Assembly (NCBI GenBank): GCA_944391495.1 | Contig: CALXTU010000002.1 | Coordinates: 147,736-211,735 of the forward strand | Direction: 5' to 3' | DNA from: an uncultured Alphaproteobacteria bacterium | Lineage (GTDB): Bacteria > Pseudomonadota > Alphaproteobacteria > RF32 > CAG-239 | Length of the DNA stretch: 64,000 nt | Part shown: positions 52,965 through 61,572 of the stretch, one piece after another | Layout of the letters: every line of letters begins with the position of its first letter | Position numbering within the stretch: position 1 is the stretch's first letter | Program-made: the position numbers and the translations under genes | The notes under the pieces: model-generated | What the model was told of the DNA's origin: nothing | The model's input: the letters and a program-made list of their open reading frames with translations, nothing else | Database searches by the model: none

Positions 52965-53405
52965 ATGACAATAGTTTTTACATTACTTCTTCTCGGTCTG
53001 GCGGCACTGATTTATCCGCTGCGACGCAACCGTTTTTATCTTTTGAATGCGGCGCTGGTTATCGGCTCGGCCTACTATGCCGAAAATCATCTCTTCCGGG
53101 TTGAAAATATTTTTTCCTATAAAATTATCCTGTTGTTTCTGATGTTTCACCTGGTCTGCATCAATCTGACCACGTTTATTGCCTACGGCGTTGACAAACG
53201 TGCGGCGGTTAAACACGCCTGGCGCGTGCCGGAAAACGACCTGCATATGCTGGAATTTCTCGGCGGCTGGATCGGCGCCTGGCTGGGACAGAAATTTTTC
53301 CGTCACAAAACGGCGAAAAAAAGCTTTCAAAATATGTACCGGCTGATGATTGTGCTGGAATTTGCCGCCGTATGGCTGATATTAAAACTTTTGGGGCTTG
53401 TTTAG
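52965..53405 (+). CDS. DUF1294 membrane protein
   Basis: 146 residues if ATG 52965 is used; TTG 52902 would give 167. Three or four membrane segments surround the family signature YGVDKRAAVKHAWRVPE..LHMLEFLGGWIGAWLGQKFFRHKTAKKSF, which I show in parts. Function is unknown; some homologues are fused to cold-shock domains, but this one is not. The 3' end overlaps the convergent Smr gene by 24 bases. Confidence 0.8.
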   Translation: MTIVFTLLLLGLAALIYPLRRNRFYLLNAALVIGSAYYAENHLFRVENIFSYKIILLFLMFHLVCINLTTFIAYGVDKRAAVKHAWRVPENDLHMLEFLGGWIGAWLGQKFFRHKTAKKSFQNMYRLMIVLEFAAVWLILKLLGLV

Positions 53406-53945
53406 GCCGCGCTGCCGTTTGAGCAATACATAAAAAGCACCGCTGCCGCCGTCGGCCGGCAAAGCCTGAACCATACTCAGAATAAAGGGACGTATGTCCG
53501 GATGATTGAGCCATTTGGGCAGAGCGTCGCGGATTATGCCTTTGGCCTCATACCAGGCATCGTCTTCCTTTCTGGTGCCTTTGCCGGTGATAATCAATAC
53601 ACACCGCCTGTTTTGGCCGAAACTGCTGCGAATAAAATCCGTCACCGCAGCAAAAGCTTCTTTCTCGGTACGGCCGTGCAAATCAAGACGCGCCTCTATT
53701 TTGAAACGCCCGCTGCGGAATTTGTCCGCCGTGGCGCGGTCAAGATAATCCGTGTTGCCTACAACGAGCGGTTTAAATGAATTGGCATTATACACGCCTT
53801 CCATTCTGAGTGACGGAGATACTTCATCAAGAACCAGCGGCGCCGCCGGCTTTTCTTCCGGCCGGCTGAGCTGCCGGACAGTGCTTATTTCCTCCTCCCA
53901 GGCATCAATATCCTGCGGCTTTATTTGGTCAGGCAGCTTTTTCAT
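53382..53945 (-). CDS. Smr-domain protein
   Basis: 187 residues. The C-terminal Smr domain (about 88-178) shows LDLHGRTEKEAF, IITGKGTRKED, and GGSGAFYVLLKR, matching MutS2-type Smr nucleases. The N-terminus is an extended linker. It could cleave RNA or DNA, or act in ribosome quality control. It overlaps the next gene by 17 bases. Confidence 0.87.
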   Translation of the reverse strand: MKKLPDQIKPQDIDAWEEEISTVRQLSRPEEKPAAPLVLDEVSPSLRMEGVYNANSFKPLVVGNTDYLDRATADKFRSGRFKIEARLDLHGRTEKEAFAAVTDFIRSSFGQNRRCVLIITGKGTRKEDDAWYEAKGIIRDALPKWLNHPDIRPFILSMVQALPADGGSGAFYVLLKRQRGLNKPQKF

Positions 53946-54417
53946 CCGGCATTTCTTCCGTCTTTTTATCCGTCATCAAATCGGCAAAATGCAGCACGAC
54001 AAATTCTTTCCAGTTGCCCTCGGGGGCGATGCAGCCCTGGCTTTTATCCGCAGCGTTGACCAAAACAATGCCGCCGAACTCCCACAAACGGCAGCAGCTG
54101 TCATAATCAGCGGTCAGCAGCGCTCTGGTACGGTCAAACAGCCGCTGCTCGAGTTTTTTTCTGACCAGATTTGAAGAAAGCATTATACCGGCAACCATAA
54201 AAGCCAGTCCCCACAAGATACCTGCCGCCCAGATTAAAAACAGCCCCAAAACAACCGGCAACAATGCCGGGAGCAAAACCTCCCACGGGTTATATACCGG
54301 TGAGCCGGGAACGTTTATTTTTGAACTTATCAGGCAAAGGTGCAGCCGGTCTTCGGCAATTGCCTTTTGCAAAGCCTTAAAAATCAAAATATCGGCCTTA
54401 TTGGTTTTCTTTACCAT
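53929..54417 (-). CDS. Unrecognised two-helix membrane protein
   Basis: 162 residues. Two adjacent hydrophobic helices lie at about 48-92 (PALLPVVLGLFLIWAAGILWGLAFMVAGIML), with a cytoplasmic domain at 95-150 carrying Cys-Cys and EFGGIVLVNAADKSQG. ATG 54417 has GGAGGAAGATA upstream. It overlaps both mltA (20 bases) and the Smr gene (17 bases), so it is translationally coupled to them. Confidence 0.75.
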   Translation of the reverse strand: MVKKTNKADILIFKALQKAIAEDRLHLCLISSKINVPGSPVYNPWEVLLPALLPVVLGLFLIWAAGILWGLAFMVAGIMLSSNLVRKKLEQRLFDRTRALLTADYDSCCRLWEFGGIVLVNAADKSQGCIAPEGNWKEFVVLHFADLMTDKKTEEMPDEKAA

Positions 54418-55561
54418 TATCTTCCTCCGATGATACGGGCAACAAAACAAAATACTGTCCGGCAGAATTCATCCGGCCGGCAGCCTCAAGAACATCATCA
54501 CCGCCGGAGCCCCAGAAATAATCCCCGCGGACGGCGCCTTTGATTGCACTGCCGATATCCTGTGCCAGAACCAGGCGATTTAAGGGTTGCTTGTCGGGAG
54601 TTGACGTCTGCAGCCACAATAAAGCCCCCAGCGGCACAAACGTTTTATCCACAGCCAACGAACGACCGGCGGTCAGAGGCACGCCCAACGCCCCGACCGG
54701 ACCTTCGGGATTGCCGAGCCGGTGAAAAATATAACGCTGGTTTTCGTCCATATTGGGACGCGCCAGTTCGGGATTGGCCTTGAGCCATTTTTTGATGCTG
54801 CCCATTGAGGCCTGACCGGGCTCCAACAGTCCTTTGCTTAAGAGAATCGAGCCGATGCCCTTAAACGGCCGGCCGTTGCTCTCGGCAAAAGCGATGCGGA
54901 GTCTGCCGCCGTCCGGCAAGCGGGCCACCGCTGATCCCTGAATCTGCATAATATAAACGTCAACATCGCTGTCGGCCCACAAGATGACCGGCGCATCAAT
55001 GCCCTGACGATTGATTTCGGCACGGGTATAATAGGGAACGAGCTTTCCGTTCTCTACCCGGCCGACAATTTTTCTGGACGGCAGATCGGCGGCAAAATCT
55101 TTAAGATTGACTTCAACCAGATCATCAGGACGGCCGTAAACCGGATATTTATAACGGGAATCAGGCATCAGCGAAGCTTTGATTTCGGCCTCATAATAAG
55201 CGGTGAATTTGCCCTCCGGCGAACCTTGCCAGACAACGCGGAACGGCTGAAAATGTTTTTTGACAAACTCTTTGAAACCGGCCGGCGTAATTTCTTCGGC
55301 CGCGGCACAGGCGGCAAGATAATCGCGGCGGTTGATTTTGATTTTGGCATTGCCCAGAAATTCGCCTTTTTGTCCGGCGATTGCCGCACAGCTGCGGCGA
55401 AAGGCCTCATACGCCGGCGACATATCATCGGCCTCAAAACCCTGCAACTCACCGAATGCCGCCGGTTCAAGACGCAAATCCGCGGCCGGCGTTTCGTCTT
55501 TTTTTTCGGAACAGCCGGTCAGCGCCAGCAACAGGAGTGTCAAAAGTACATATTTGCGCAT
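54398..55561 (-). CDS. mltA: Membrane-bound lytic transglycosylase A
   Basis: 387 residues, lipoprotein: lipobox LTGC with Cys at 17. The MltA domain is seen in FTAYYEAEIKASLMPDSRYKYPVYGRPDD, and the 3D domain has the catalytic QDIGSAIKGAVRGDYFWGSG. It cleaves peptidoglycan glycan strands to 1,6-anhydro ends in the periplasm. It starts one base into the Tim44-like gene's stop (TAATG), so the cluster Tim44-mltA-membrane protein-Smr is one operon. Confidence 0.92.
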   Translation of the reverse strand: MRKYVLLTLLLLALTGCSEKKDETPAADLRLEPAAFGELQGFEADDMSPAYEAFRRSCAAIAGQKGEFLGNAKIKINRRDYLAACAAAEEITPAGFKEFVKKHFQPFRVVWQGSPEGKFTAYYEAEIKASLMPDSRYKYPVYGRPDDLVEVNLKDFAADLPSRKIVGRVENGKLVPYYTRAEINRQGIDAPVILWADSDVDVYIMQIQGSAVARLPDGGRLRIAFAESNGRPFKGIGSILLSKGLLEPGQASMGSIKKWLKANPELARPNMDENQRYIFHRLGNPEGPVGALGVPLTAGRSLAVDKTFVPLGALLWLQTSTPDKQPLNRLVLAQDIGSAIKGAVRGDYFWGSGGDDVLEAAGRMNSAGQYFVLLPVSSEEDNGKENQ

Positions 55562-56232
55562 TATTTTCTGGTAGATATCAAAACCCAGTTGGGCGTTTTG
55601 GCGTCAAGCGGGCGTTCAAAGGTCCAGACATCGGTAATCGTCTGAATGTAGTTTTCATCACCCTGAACAACCTGATTGTCTTTGTCACGCAAAACATTAA
55701 TCTGCTCGGTGACAAACTCGACACTGATTTCGGCTTTGTTGCGGACGATTTTGGCATGGATGATCTCGGCCTTATCAAAACAGATAAACTCTGTTTCGGC
55801 CGTCATCTGTTCTTCCTGACGCTGGCGGATTACTTCACGCAGCTTCTTATAAACCGTTTGTGACACCAGCATTTTGAGCGCTTCGGCATCGGCATTGTTA
55901 AAAGCCTCGGTGATAACCTGAAACGCCTTTTTGGCACCGTTGATGAAAGCATCTCGGTTAAAACCCGGAATTTGGCGCAGAGCCGTTTCGGTTTCATTTG
56001 CAGGCGCATCTTCAAGCGGTTTGAGCTCTTCCGCTTCTTCCTCTTTCTTTTCAAATTCTTTAATCTTGCGTTCGGCCTCGGCACGCAGTATATTGCACAA
56101 TTTTTCGGCGCTTTCGCGGCTCATCCGGATTTTGCGGGGCTCTTCCTCGGGGCGTGTGCCCAAAACCCGCCACAGGCGCTGAAAAATCAAAGCCACCACA
56201 ACCAGCAGAACGATAATATCCAAATTCGTCAT
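55561..56232 (-). CDS. Tim44-like domain protein
   Basis: 223 residues with an N-terminal membrane segment at about 5-21 and a helical linker. The Tim44-like domain (about 90-220) has FINGAKKAFQVITEAFNNADAEALK and TITDVWTFERPLDAKTPNWVLIST. Bacterial homologues (TimA) are found in alphaproteobacteria and gave rise to mitochondrial Tim44. It lies immediately before mltA and divergent from secB, a neighbourhood seen in alphaproteobacteria. Confidence 0.88.
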   Translation of the reverse strand: MTNLDIIVLLVVVALIFQRLWRVLGTRPEEEPRKIRMSRESAEKLCNILRAEAERKIKEFEKKEEEAEELKPLEDAPANETETALRQIPGFNRDAFINGAKKAFQVITEAFNNADAEALKMLVSQTVYKKLREVIRQRQEEQMTAETEFICFDKAEIIHAKIVRNKAEISVEFVTEQINVLRDKDNQVVQGDENYIQTITDVWTFERPLDAKTPNWVLISTRK

Positions 56233-56369
56233 TTATTCACACCTCTTTTTATCTGTATTTATAAATATAGCTTTGTCGCAAATTTTTATCAACTGTTTAT
56301 TATCATTTGACCTGAACAAATTTTAAATGTATGAATGTATAGCAGTAAAACAAATCAGGAGACAAATTT

Positions 56370-56834
56370 ATGGATAATCAGCAACAGCCGGCGGTATTGA
56401 TTCAGAGCCAGTATATTAAAGATATGTCGATGGAAATTCCGCACGCGCCGGCTATTTTCAAAAAACTGAAACAGCACAATCCCCAGGTTAACGTTGAGGT
56501 TAACATTGAGGCACACAAACTGGAAGAAGACAAGACGTTTGACGTTTTGCTCAATATCCGCATCAATGGCGATGTTGAACAGGAAAAAGCCTTTATTCTT
56601 GAGCTTTCTTACGGTGCGGTTGTGTCACTCAACATTCCGGAAGAACATCAGGAGCCGGTTTTGATGATTGAAATTCCGCATATGATGTTTCCCTATGCCC
56701 GGCAGATTGTTTCGACGACCATGACCAACGCAGGCCTGCCGCCGCTGATGCTTAACCCGATTGACTTTATGGCAATTTTCAACGCCAAAAAAGCCCGCGA
56801 AAACGGCGCTCAGGATAACTCACCGAAACAGTAA
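56370..56834 (+). CDS. secB: Export chaperone SecB
   Basis: 154 residues: QSQYIKDMSMEIPHAPAIFKKL at the start, with LELSYGAVVSLNIPEEHQEPVLMIEIPHMMFPYARQIV giving the SecA-binding and tetramer elements (shown in parts). It keeps precursors unfolded for the Sec translocon. AGGAGACAAATTT precedes the ATG. It is divergent from the Tim44-like gene and closed by a terminator. Confidence 0.94.
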   Translation: MDNQQQPAVLIQSQYIKDMSMEIPHAPAIFKKLKQHNPQVNVEVNIEAHKLEEDKTFDVLLNIRINGDVEQEKAFILELSYGAVVSLNIPEEHQEPVLMIEIPHMMFPYARQIVSTTMTNAGLPPLMLNPIDFMAIFNAKKARENGAQDNSPKQ

Positions 56835-56848
56835 ACCTTTCGGCGCAA

Positions 56849-56884
56849 AAAAATCCCCTCCTTTAAAACCGGAGGGGATTTTTA
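56849..56884 (+). terminator. Terminator after secB, usable in both directions
   Basis: AATCCCCTCC (56852-56861) pairs with GGAGGGGATT (56871-56880), with A-run on the left and TTTATTTT on the right, so it can also end the minus-strand gene starting at 61288. Confidence 0.88.
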
Positions 56885-56890
56885 TTTTGG

Positions 56891-59800
56891 TTAGCGACTG
56901 TTGTTACGAAAATTATTGTAGAGCTGTTGCTGTCGCGCGGCATAGTTTTGCCGCAATTGTTTTTCCGTATACAACGGCTTTTTCAGATTCTCTTCCGTCG
57001 CATGCAGTTTACCGTCTTTACCAATCTCTAATCCGTTGTCCTTAAGCTTTTTATCAAACTGCTCCAAGAACTTGTCGCCGTTGGTCACTTCACCGCCTTG
57101 TTCCTGGACATATTGAATATGTTGTGCGACCAGATACTCATCCAACAATTTCTTATGCCACAGCTTATCCCCTGCGTCATCAACAGCCGTTCCTTTTGCC
57201 CGACAGCAGGCCTCGTGAACTTCGTTGATATCCGCTTCTGATATATTGTAACTTTCAGCATTGACTCTTATGTCTGCATTTAGACCGCCATCTTCATTGA
57301 TGTAATAATGCAGGCTGCCGACACCATAGTCATATCCTTTGGGAACCCAGGTATTGTTATTATTCCCGGCCGGCTGATTTTCCGAAACGGCTGCAACCGC
57401 ATCCGGCGTACCTTTTTCGGTTCCGGCAGATTGTGACGGAGTGTCAGCTCCTTTCTGTTCGGTTGTGGCTGCAGATTGTGACTGAGCCTCAACGCCTTCC
57501 TGTTCGGTTGTGGTTGCGGAGGTTTTGGTTTCAGGCTCAATACCGTTGTCGGAAGAACCTGCCGTTTCACCGGCCGCAGTATTATCTGTAACAGCAGCCT
57601 GTCTTGCCCGTATTTCGGCAATGCGGGCAGCTTTAGCGGCCTGTTGATCCTGGTAATCTGCCTCGGTTGTATCGCGGGAAGCTTTTTCAACCGCCTTTGC
57701 AACTCGGTTATTCAGATTTTCTTCAATCTTGGCCTTTTTAACCTTATCGGCATGTTCGGCAACGGCGCTGGTTTGTTCCGCCTCGTCACCCGACTTGTAA
57801 TTATAGACCAGATCCACTTTACCTTCTTCAGCGGCTTTTTGGATATTGGCCAAAGCAGCCTGAGCGGTTTTCTGGTCCAAAATGACCTCCTGCTTACCGA
57901 TGGTTGTGGTGACAATGCCGCTTTCTTTATCAATACTGAAAACCAGCGCATTTTTACCTTCGCCATACTGATAAGTCGTTACATTTTCAAGGTCGGTAAT
58001 CTTGGCCGCCCCCAGATTATTCATGTTCAACGACAGCGGAATATGATGCTCGACCTGAATACCGTCCGTACCTAATCTGCGATCGGCATTAAGATCGACA
58101 TTGTCCTGCCACAGGTGCAATGTGCCATCTTTTTCCATCCTCATATATTTCACGCTGCCGTCGGCCGTGGTCTGCTCAACCGCAAAGTTATCCTTGCCCG
58201 AGGCATAGGTAGCCGTAGCCTCACTGTACGGATCCTTGAAATTAAGCGTGATTACCTGCCGGGTATCCGGGTTGGTTTCAGCCAGGCCCATAATCCCCTG
58301 TATCGGTTTCAGCGGCTCAGTTTCTTCCGTCTGGCCTTCCGGAATCGGATCAGGAGCGGGAACCGGAGGCGTTTTGATGCAGCCGCAGTCTTTCAGCGTG
58401 TGTCTTTCAAAGGTGCTGACAATGCGGCCGGTGCCTTCATCGCAGTTTACTTTTGCCTCAAGCCCCGTCGTTACGTTGGCCGTACGCAGAGGAAGCTCTT
58501 TCATCTCGCCGTTGACTTCAACCTGAGCCATCTGCTGCGGCCCGACATACTGACCGAACATTGACGTTGTTTTAACACACAGGTTGCCGTTTTCATCCGG
58601 GATAATACATTCCATGCTGCCTTTTTCATAGACAATGCTGTCTAAGGCTGTTTTGACAAGCGCAACCTCAGAATCCGTCGGATGAAAATCATCACACAAC
58701 AGGTCTTTGACCATAATGCTGATAGCCTGCCGCTGAGCAACCGGCGCCAGCTGGGCCAGACGAGTCAGCTTGTCAACATACTCAACCGCACTGACACCTT
58801 CCGGCAAACTTTCAACTTTGCCGGATTCAATTGCGGTATAAAAGCTTTGAACAAGCTGTTGACCAAAGGCGTTGTCAGCAAATCCTTCTTCTAGTGCATC
58901 TTTAATTTCCGGCGTGATGGTCATGCCTTCTTTTTCAAGTTCGGTAATTCGGGTAGCCAGAGCATTGTTGTCCCATTTCTTAACGGAATTCAGATACATT
59001 CTTTTTTCGTTCTCACTTAACTCTGAGTAATTAAAAGAACTTTCTTCCGCTGCCGGCGGAACTTCACTTTCCGACGCGCCATCATTTCCGGCATTATCAC
59101 CTTTATCTGTTGCGCCTTCATTACCGGCATCGTTTTCTGTATTACTGGCATCTCCCGTAGCGGCGTTTTCATTACCGTTTTCAACGGGGGTTTCTCCGGC
59201 AGGCGTCTCATCGGCTGCGGCAGCCGGTGCATCGCCGGGAACGGTTGTATCCTCTAATGTACTGCCACTATCCGGTTCTTCCTGACGTTCAAGATAATCG
59301 GGGATACCGTTGCCGTTTTCATCCGGCATTGTAACCGCCGGCCGCTCAAGCGCATCGGCAATGCCGTTGCCGTTTTCATCAAAATTTATCGGTTGATGAA
59401 CATCATTAAGTGTTTGGCTGCCGCCGACGACCGTGTTCTGCTCTGCAGACGCACCGTTCAAATCTATTTCGCCGAATTTTACTATATCGGTTACGGCAGC
59501 ACCTGCCACAACACCGAACAAGGAAGTTGTATCACGGCGCAAATTGGCCTCAACCGTTTGCAGAGCCTTGTAGTTGTCAACCGTATAATTTTGTCTGAAT
59601 TCTTCTTTTGTTTTTTTGCGGCTGAACAATGTGCTGAACAATGACGTCGATTTGCCGACCGCCATGGTTCCCTGACGCATCAGAGTTCTGCCTAACCCGG
59701 CACCGAGGAAAGCGCCGCCGATGCCGCTGACACTGCCGACGGCCAAACCTTCAACCGTCCGCATCCAAGCGCGTTTTTTAAAATCTTTTTCTTTATATTT

Positions 59801-61288
59801 TTCTTCTTTGGCACGTTTCCAATTGTTCTTGAGATATTTCAGTCTGTTTTTTAAACCCTTAATGCCTTGTTCGCGCATTTCTTTGGCTAAAGAGTCATAA
59901 ACTGGGGCAACCCAGGCATTAACCGCGGTCCAACCGGCATACAAAGCCGCACCGGTTGCCATCAGCGGAGCCGCACCGGCCATCATTGATGCAGATGCAC
60001 CAAACATAACCATATTAAGGCTAATCTTCTTCCAGCCGCCCTCTTTAATGATATTGTTCCAGGCGCCTTTCATAACTTGTTGAGCCTTCTGGCGGAAACT
60101 CAGCTTATTTTCATCAATTTGTTTGCGCCGCAGAATCTTGGATATTTTTTTATTTTCAAGATTCAGATTTCTTCGATCCATCTCAACAGTCAGCGGATGA
60201 AGTTTGGCCTTGCCTGCCAATATTTTTTCAATAGCTTTGTCAATACCGTCTTTGTTACCGGTATAAACAATGTTGCCGTCTTTATCGCGGGTGATCTGCT
60301 TCAACATAACGCCGGTAGATTCATTACCGGCCAGTCCGGCCAGAACAACGCTGCGCTCAAATTGACTGGCAACTTCCTGCTTATAGGCATCAAGCATTTC
60401 TTCCGTCGTTTTATAGCGAAACTTAAAACTCTTGTCCTTTAAAATCTCATTGGTGGCACGCATGGCCGCATTGGCCAACAATTGTTGTTTGTAGCCTTGG
60501 ATTTCTTTGGCATCGGTGCCGTCCGGAACGTCAAACTGAATTTTGTCGGCCAACTCGGCACATTCGGAATAAATATCCGTTAATTTGCCGTCGTTATCAT
60601 AAACATCCAGACTGTTGATGCTTTGCGCCAAACGGCTGTCATTTTCCGTAATAACTTTGCCGTCAACATTGCTCCAACCGGATAACTGGGCCAATCTGTC
60701 AATGAACGCATTTTTAGCTGCGTCCGAGACATCGTCCAAAGCGCCGGAACGGTCTGCCTCGTCATAATGAGCGAACTCATTGTCTGATATTTCCTCTCTC
60801 GGCTGGCTCAACTCATATTCAATTTTTTCTCTTTCTTCTTTAATTGCTTCATCAAAGACGCGGACTTTGTCGGCATCATCTTTTTGAATGGTTTTCGCCG
60901 TTTCAAGCAGAGCCTTGCGCTGCAGATAGGAAACAAGGTCATCTTTGCCGTCCAGGGCCCTAATTCGGCTGTCTACGACATCATATACAATGTCTTTTAC
61001 TTTGTGCTTATTGCCTCCGGCATCCGTCACTTCGGCCTGCAGAGCATCTTCATCTACGACTTTTACATATGACAGCAGATCATAGGCATTGTTTTCGGCC
61101 TCGTTCTTAAACCCGGTTGCGGCATTTTCCTGTAAACGCGTCATCATTAATTCTTTGATTTTGCCTTTGATGGCGCTTTTGTCAACACCGGCCGGCGGTT
61201 CTGAAGCATAAACCTCCCGTAAGGTTGTTATGCTCTGCTGTTTCAGCCATTCTTCATCATCCCACTCGGAATCCCAACGCGCTGTCAT
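56891..61288 (-). CDS. Very large unrecognised protein with hydrophobic segments and Ca-binding-like repeats
   Basis: 1465 residues; ATG 61288 has GGAGG eight bases upstream. No signal peptide. Residues 1-410 are charged helix. Hydrophobic stretches lie at about 430-470 (SLNMVMFGASASMMAGAAPLMATG), 515-545 (Gly-rich, GIGGAFLGAGLGRTL) and about 590. Two DENGNGI(P/A)D(Y/A)LER units near 645-675 resemble thrombospondin type-3 calcium loops. Acidic low-complexity and 16-residue TTEQxG..SQSA repeats (about 1275-1310) follow. The C-terminal domain is helical and basic. I do not recognise it; it may be secreted by a non-Sec route or be a structural protein. It stands alone. Confidence 0.8.
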   Translation of the reverse strand: MTARWDSEWDDEEWLKQQSITTLREVYASEPPAGVDKSAIKGKIKELMMTRLQENAATGFKNEAENNAYDLLSYVKVVDEDALQAEVTDAGGNKHKVKDIVYDVVDSRIRALDGKDDLVSYLQRKALLETAKTIQKDDADKVRVFDEAIKEEREKIEYELSQPREEISDNEFAHYDEADRSGALDDVSDAAKNAFIDRLAQLSGWSNVDGKVITENDSRLAQSINSLDVYDNDGKLTDIYSECAELADKIQFDVPDGTDAKEIQGYKQQLLANAAMRATNEILKDKSFKFRYKTTEEMLDAYKQEVASQFERSVVLAGLAGNESTGVMLKQITRDKDGNIVYTGNKDGIDKAIEKILAGKAKLHPLTVEMDRRNLNLENKKISKILRRKQIDENKLSFRQKAQQVMKGAWNNIIKEGGWKKISLNMVMFGASASMMAGAAPLMATGAALYAGWTAVNAWVAPVYDSLAKEMREQGIKGLKNRLKYLKNNWKRAKEEKYKEKDFKKRAWMRTVEGLAVGSVSGIGGAFLGAGLGRTLMRQGTMAVGKSTSLFSTLFSRKKTKEEFRQNYTVDNYKALQTVEANLRRDTTSLFGVVAGAAVTDIVKFGEIDLNGASAEQNTVVGGSQTLNDVHQPINFDENGNGIADALERPAVTMPDENGNGIPDYLERQEEPDSGSTLEDTTVPGDAPAAAADETPAGETPVENGNENAATGDASNTENDAGNEGATDKGDNAGNDGASESEVPPAAEESSFNYSELSENEKRMYLNSVKKWDNNALATRITELEKEGMTITPEIKDALEEGFADNAFGQQLVQSFYTAIESGKVESLPEGVSAVEYVDKLTRLAQLAPVAQRQAISIMVKDLLCDDFHPTDSEVALVKTALDSIVYEKGSMECIIPDENGNLCVKTTSMFGQYVGPQQMAQVEVNGEMKELPLRTANVTTGLEAKVNCDEGTGRIVSTFERHTLKDCGCIKTPPVPAPDPIPEGQTEETEPLKPIQGIMGLAETNPDTRQVITLNFKDPYSEATATYASGKDNFAVEQTTADGSVKYMRMEKDGTLHLWQDNVDLNADRRLGTDGIQVEHHIPLSLNMNNLGAAKITDLENVTTYQYGEGKNALVFSIDKESGIVTTTIGKQEVILDQKTAQAALANIQKAAEEGKVDLVYNYKSGDEAEQTSAVAEHADKVKKAKIEENLNNRVAKAVEKASRDTTEADYQDQQAAKAARIAEIRARQAAVTDNTAAGETAGSSDNGIEPETKTSATTTEQEGVEAQSQSAATTEQKGADTPSQSAGTEKGTPDAVAAVSENQPAGNNNNTWVPKGYDYGVGSLHYYINEDGGLNADIRVNAESYNISEADINEVHEACCRAKGTAVDDAGDKLWHKKLLDEYLVAQHIQYVQEQGGEVTNGDKFLEQFDKKLKDNGLEIGKDGKLHATEENLKKPLYTEKQLRQNYAARQQQLYNNFRNNSR

Positions 61289-61531
61289 GTTTCTTTCCTC
61301 CAAGAAAAGTTTAAATCTCTATTTATTCAAGATAATACACTATTTTTCAGACCGTTGCAACTATTTTTTGTCAATTTTTGTATTTTTTCTATAAGTCGAG
61401 TCCAAATTTAGTTTTCTTTTTATTTTAACCGTATAAAGGTTAAGATTTATATAATTCGAACCAGTTTGTCTCACCTGCGGACAAACTTATCTGACCGGAT
61501 ATACAAAAGACGGTAAAATATTCAGAATCAG

Positions 61532-61558
61532 ACAAGCCCCGGAAAAACCGGGGCTTGT
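61532..61558 (-). terminator. Terminator of ileS (weak U-tract)
   Basis: ACAAGCCCCGG and CCGGGGCTTGT form an 11-bp stem with loop AAAAA. It follows the ileS stop by 14 bases. On the minus strand the U-tract is poor (TCTGATTCTG), on the plus strand it is TTTTA, so direction is uncertain. The remainder of 61304-61531 is AT-rich and holds nothing I recognise. Confidence 0.6.
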
Positions 61559-61572
61559 TTTAGTCCTTTATC

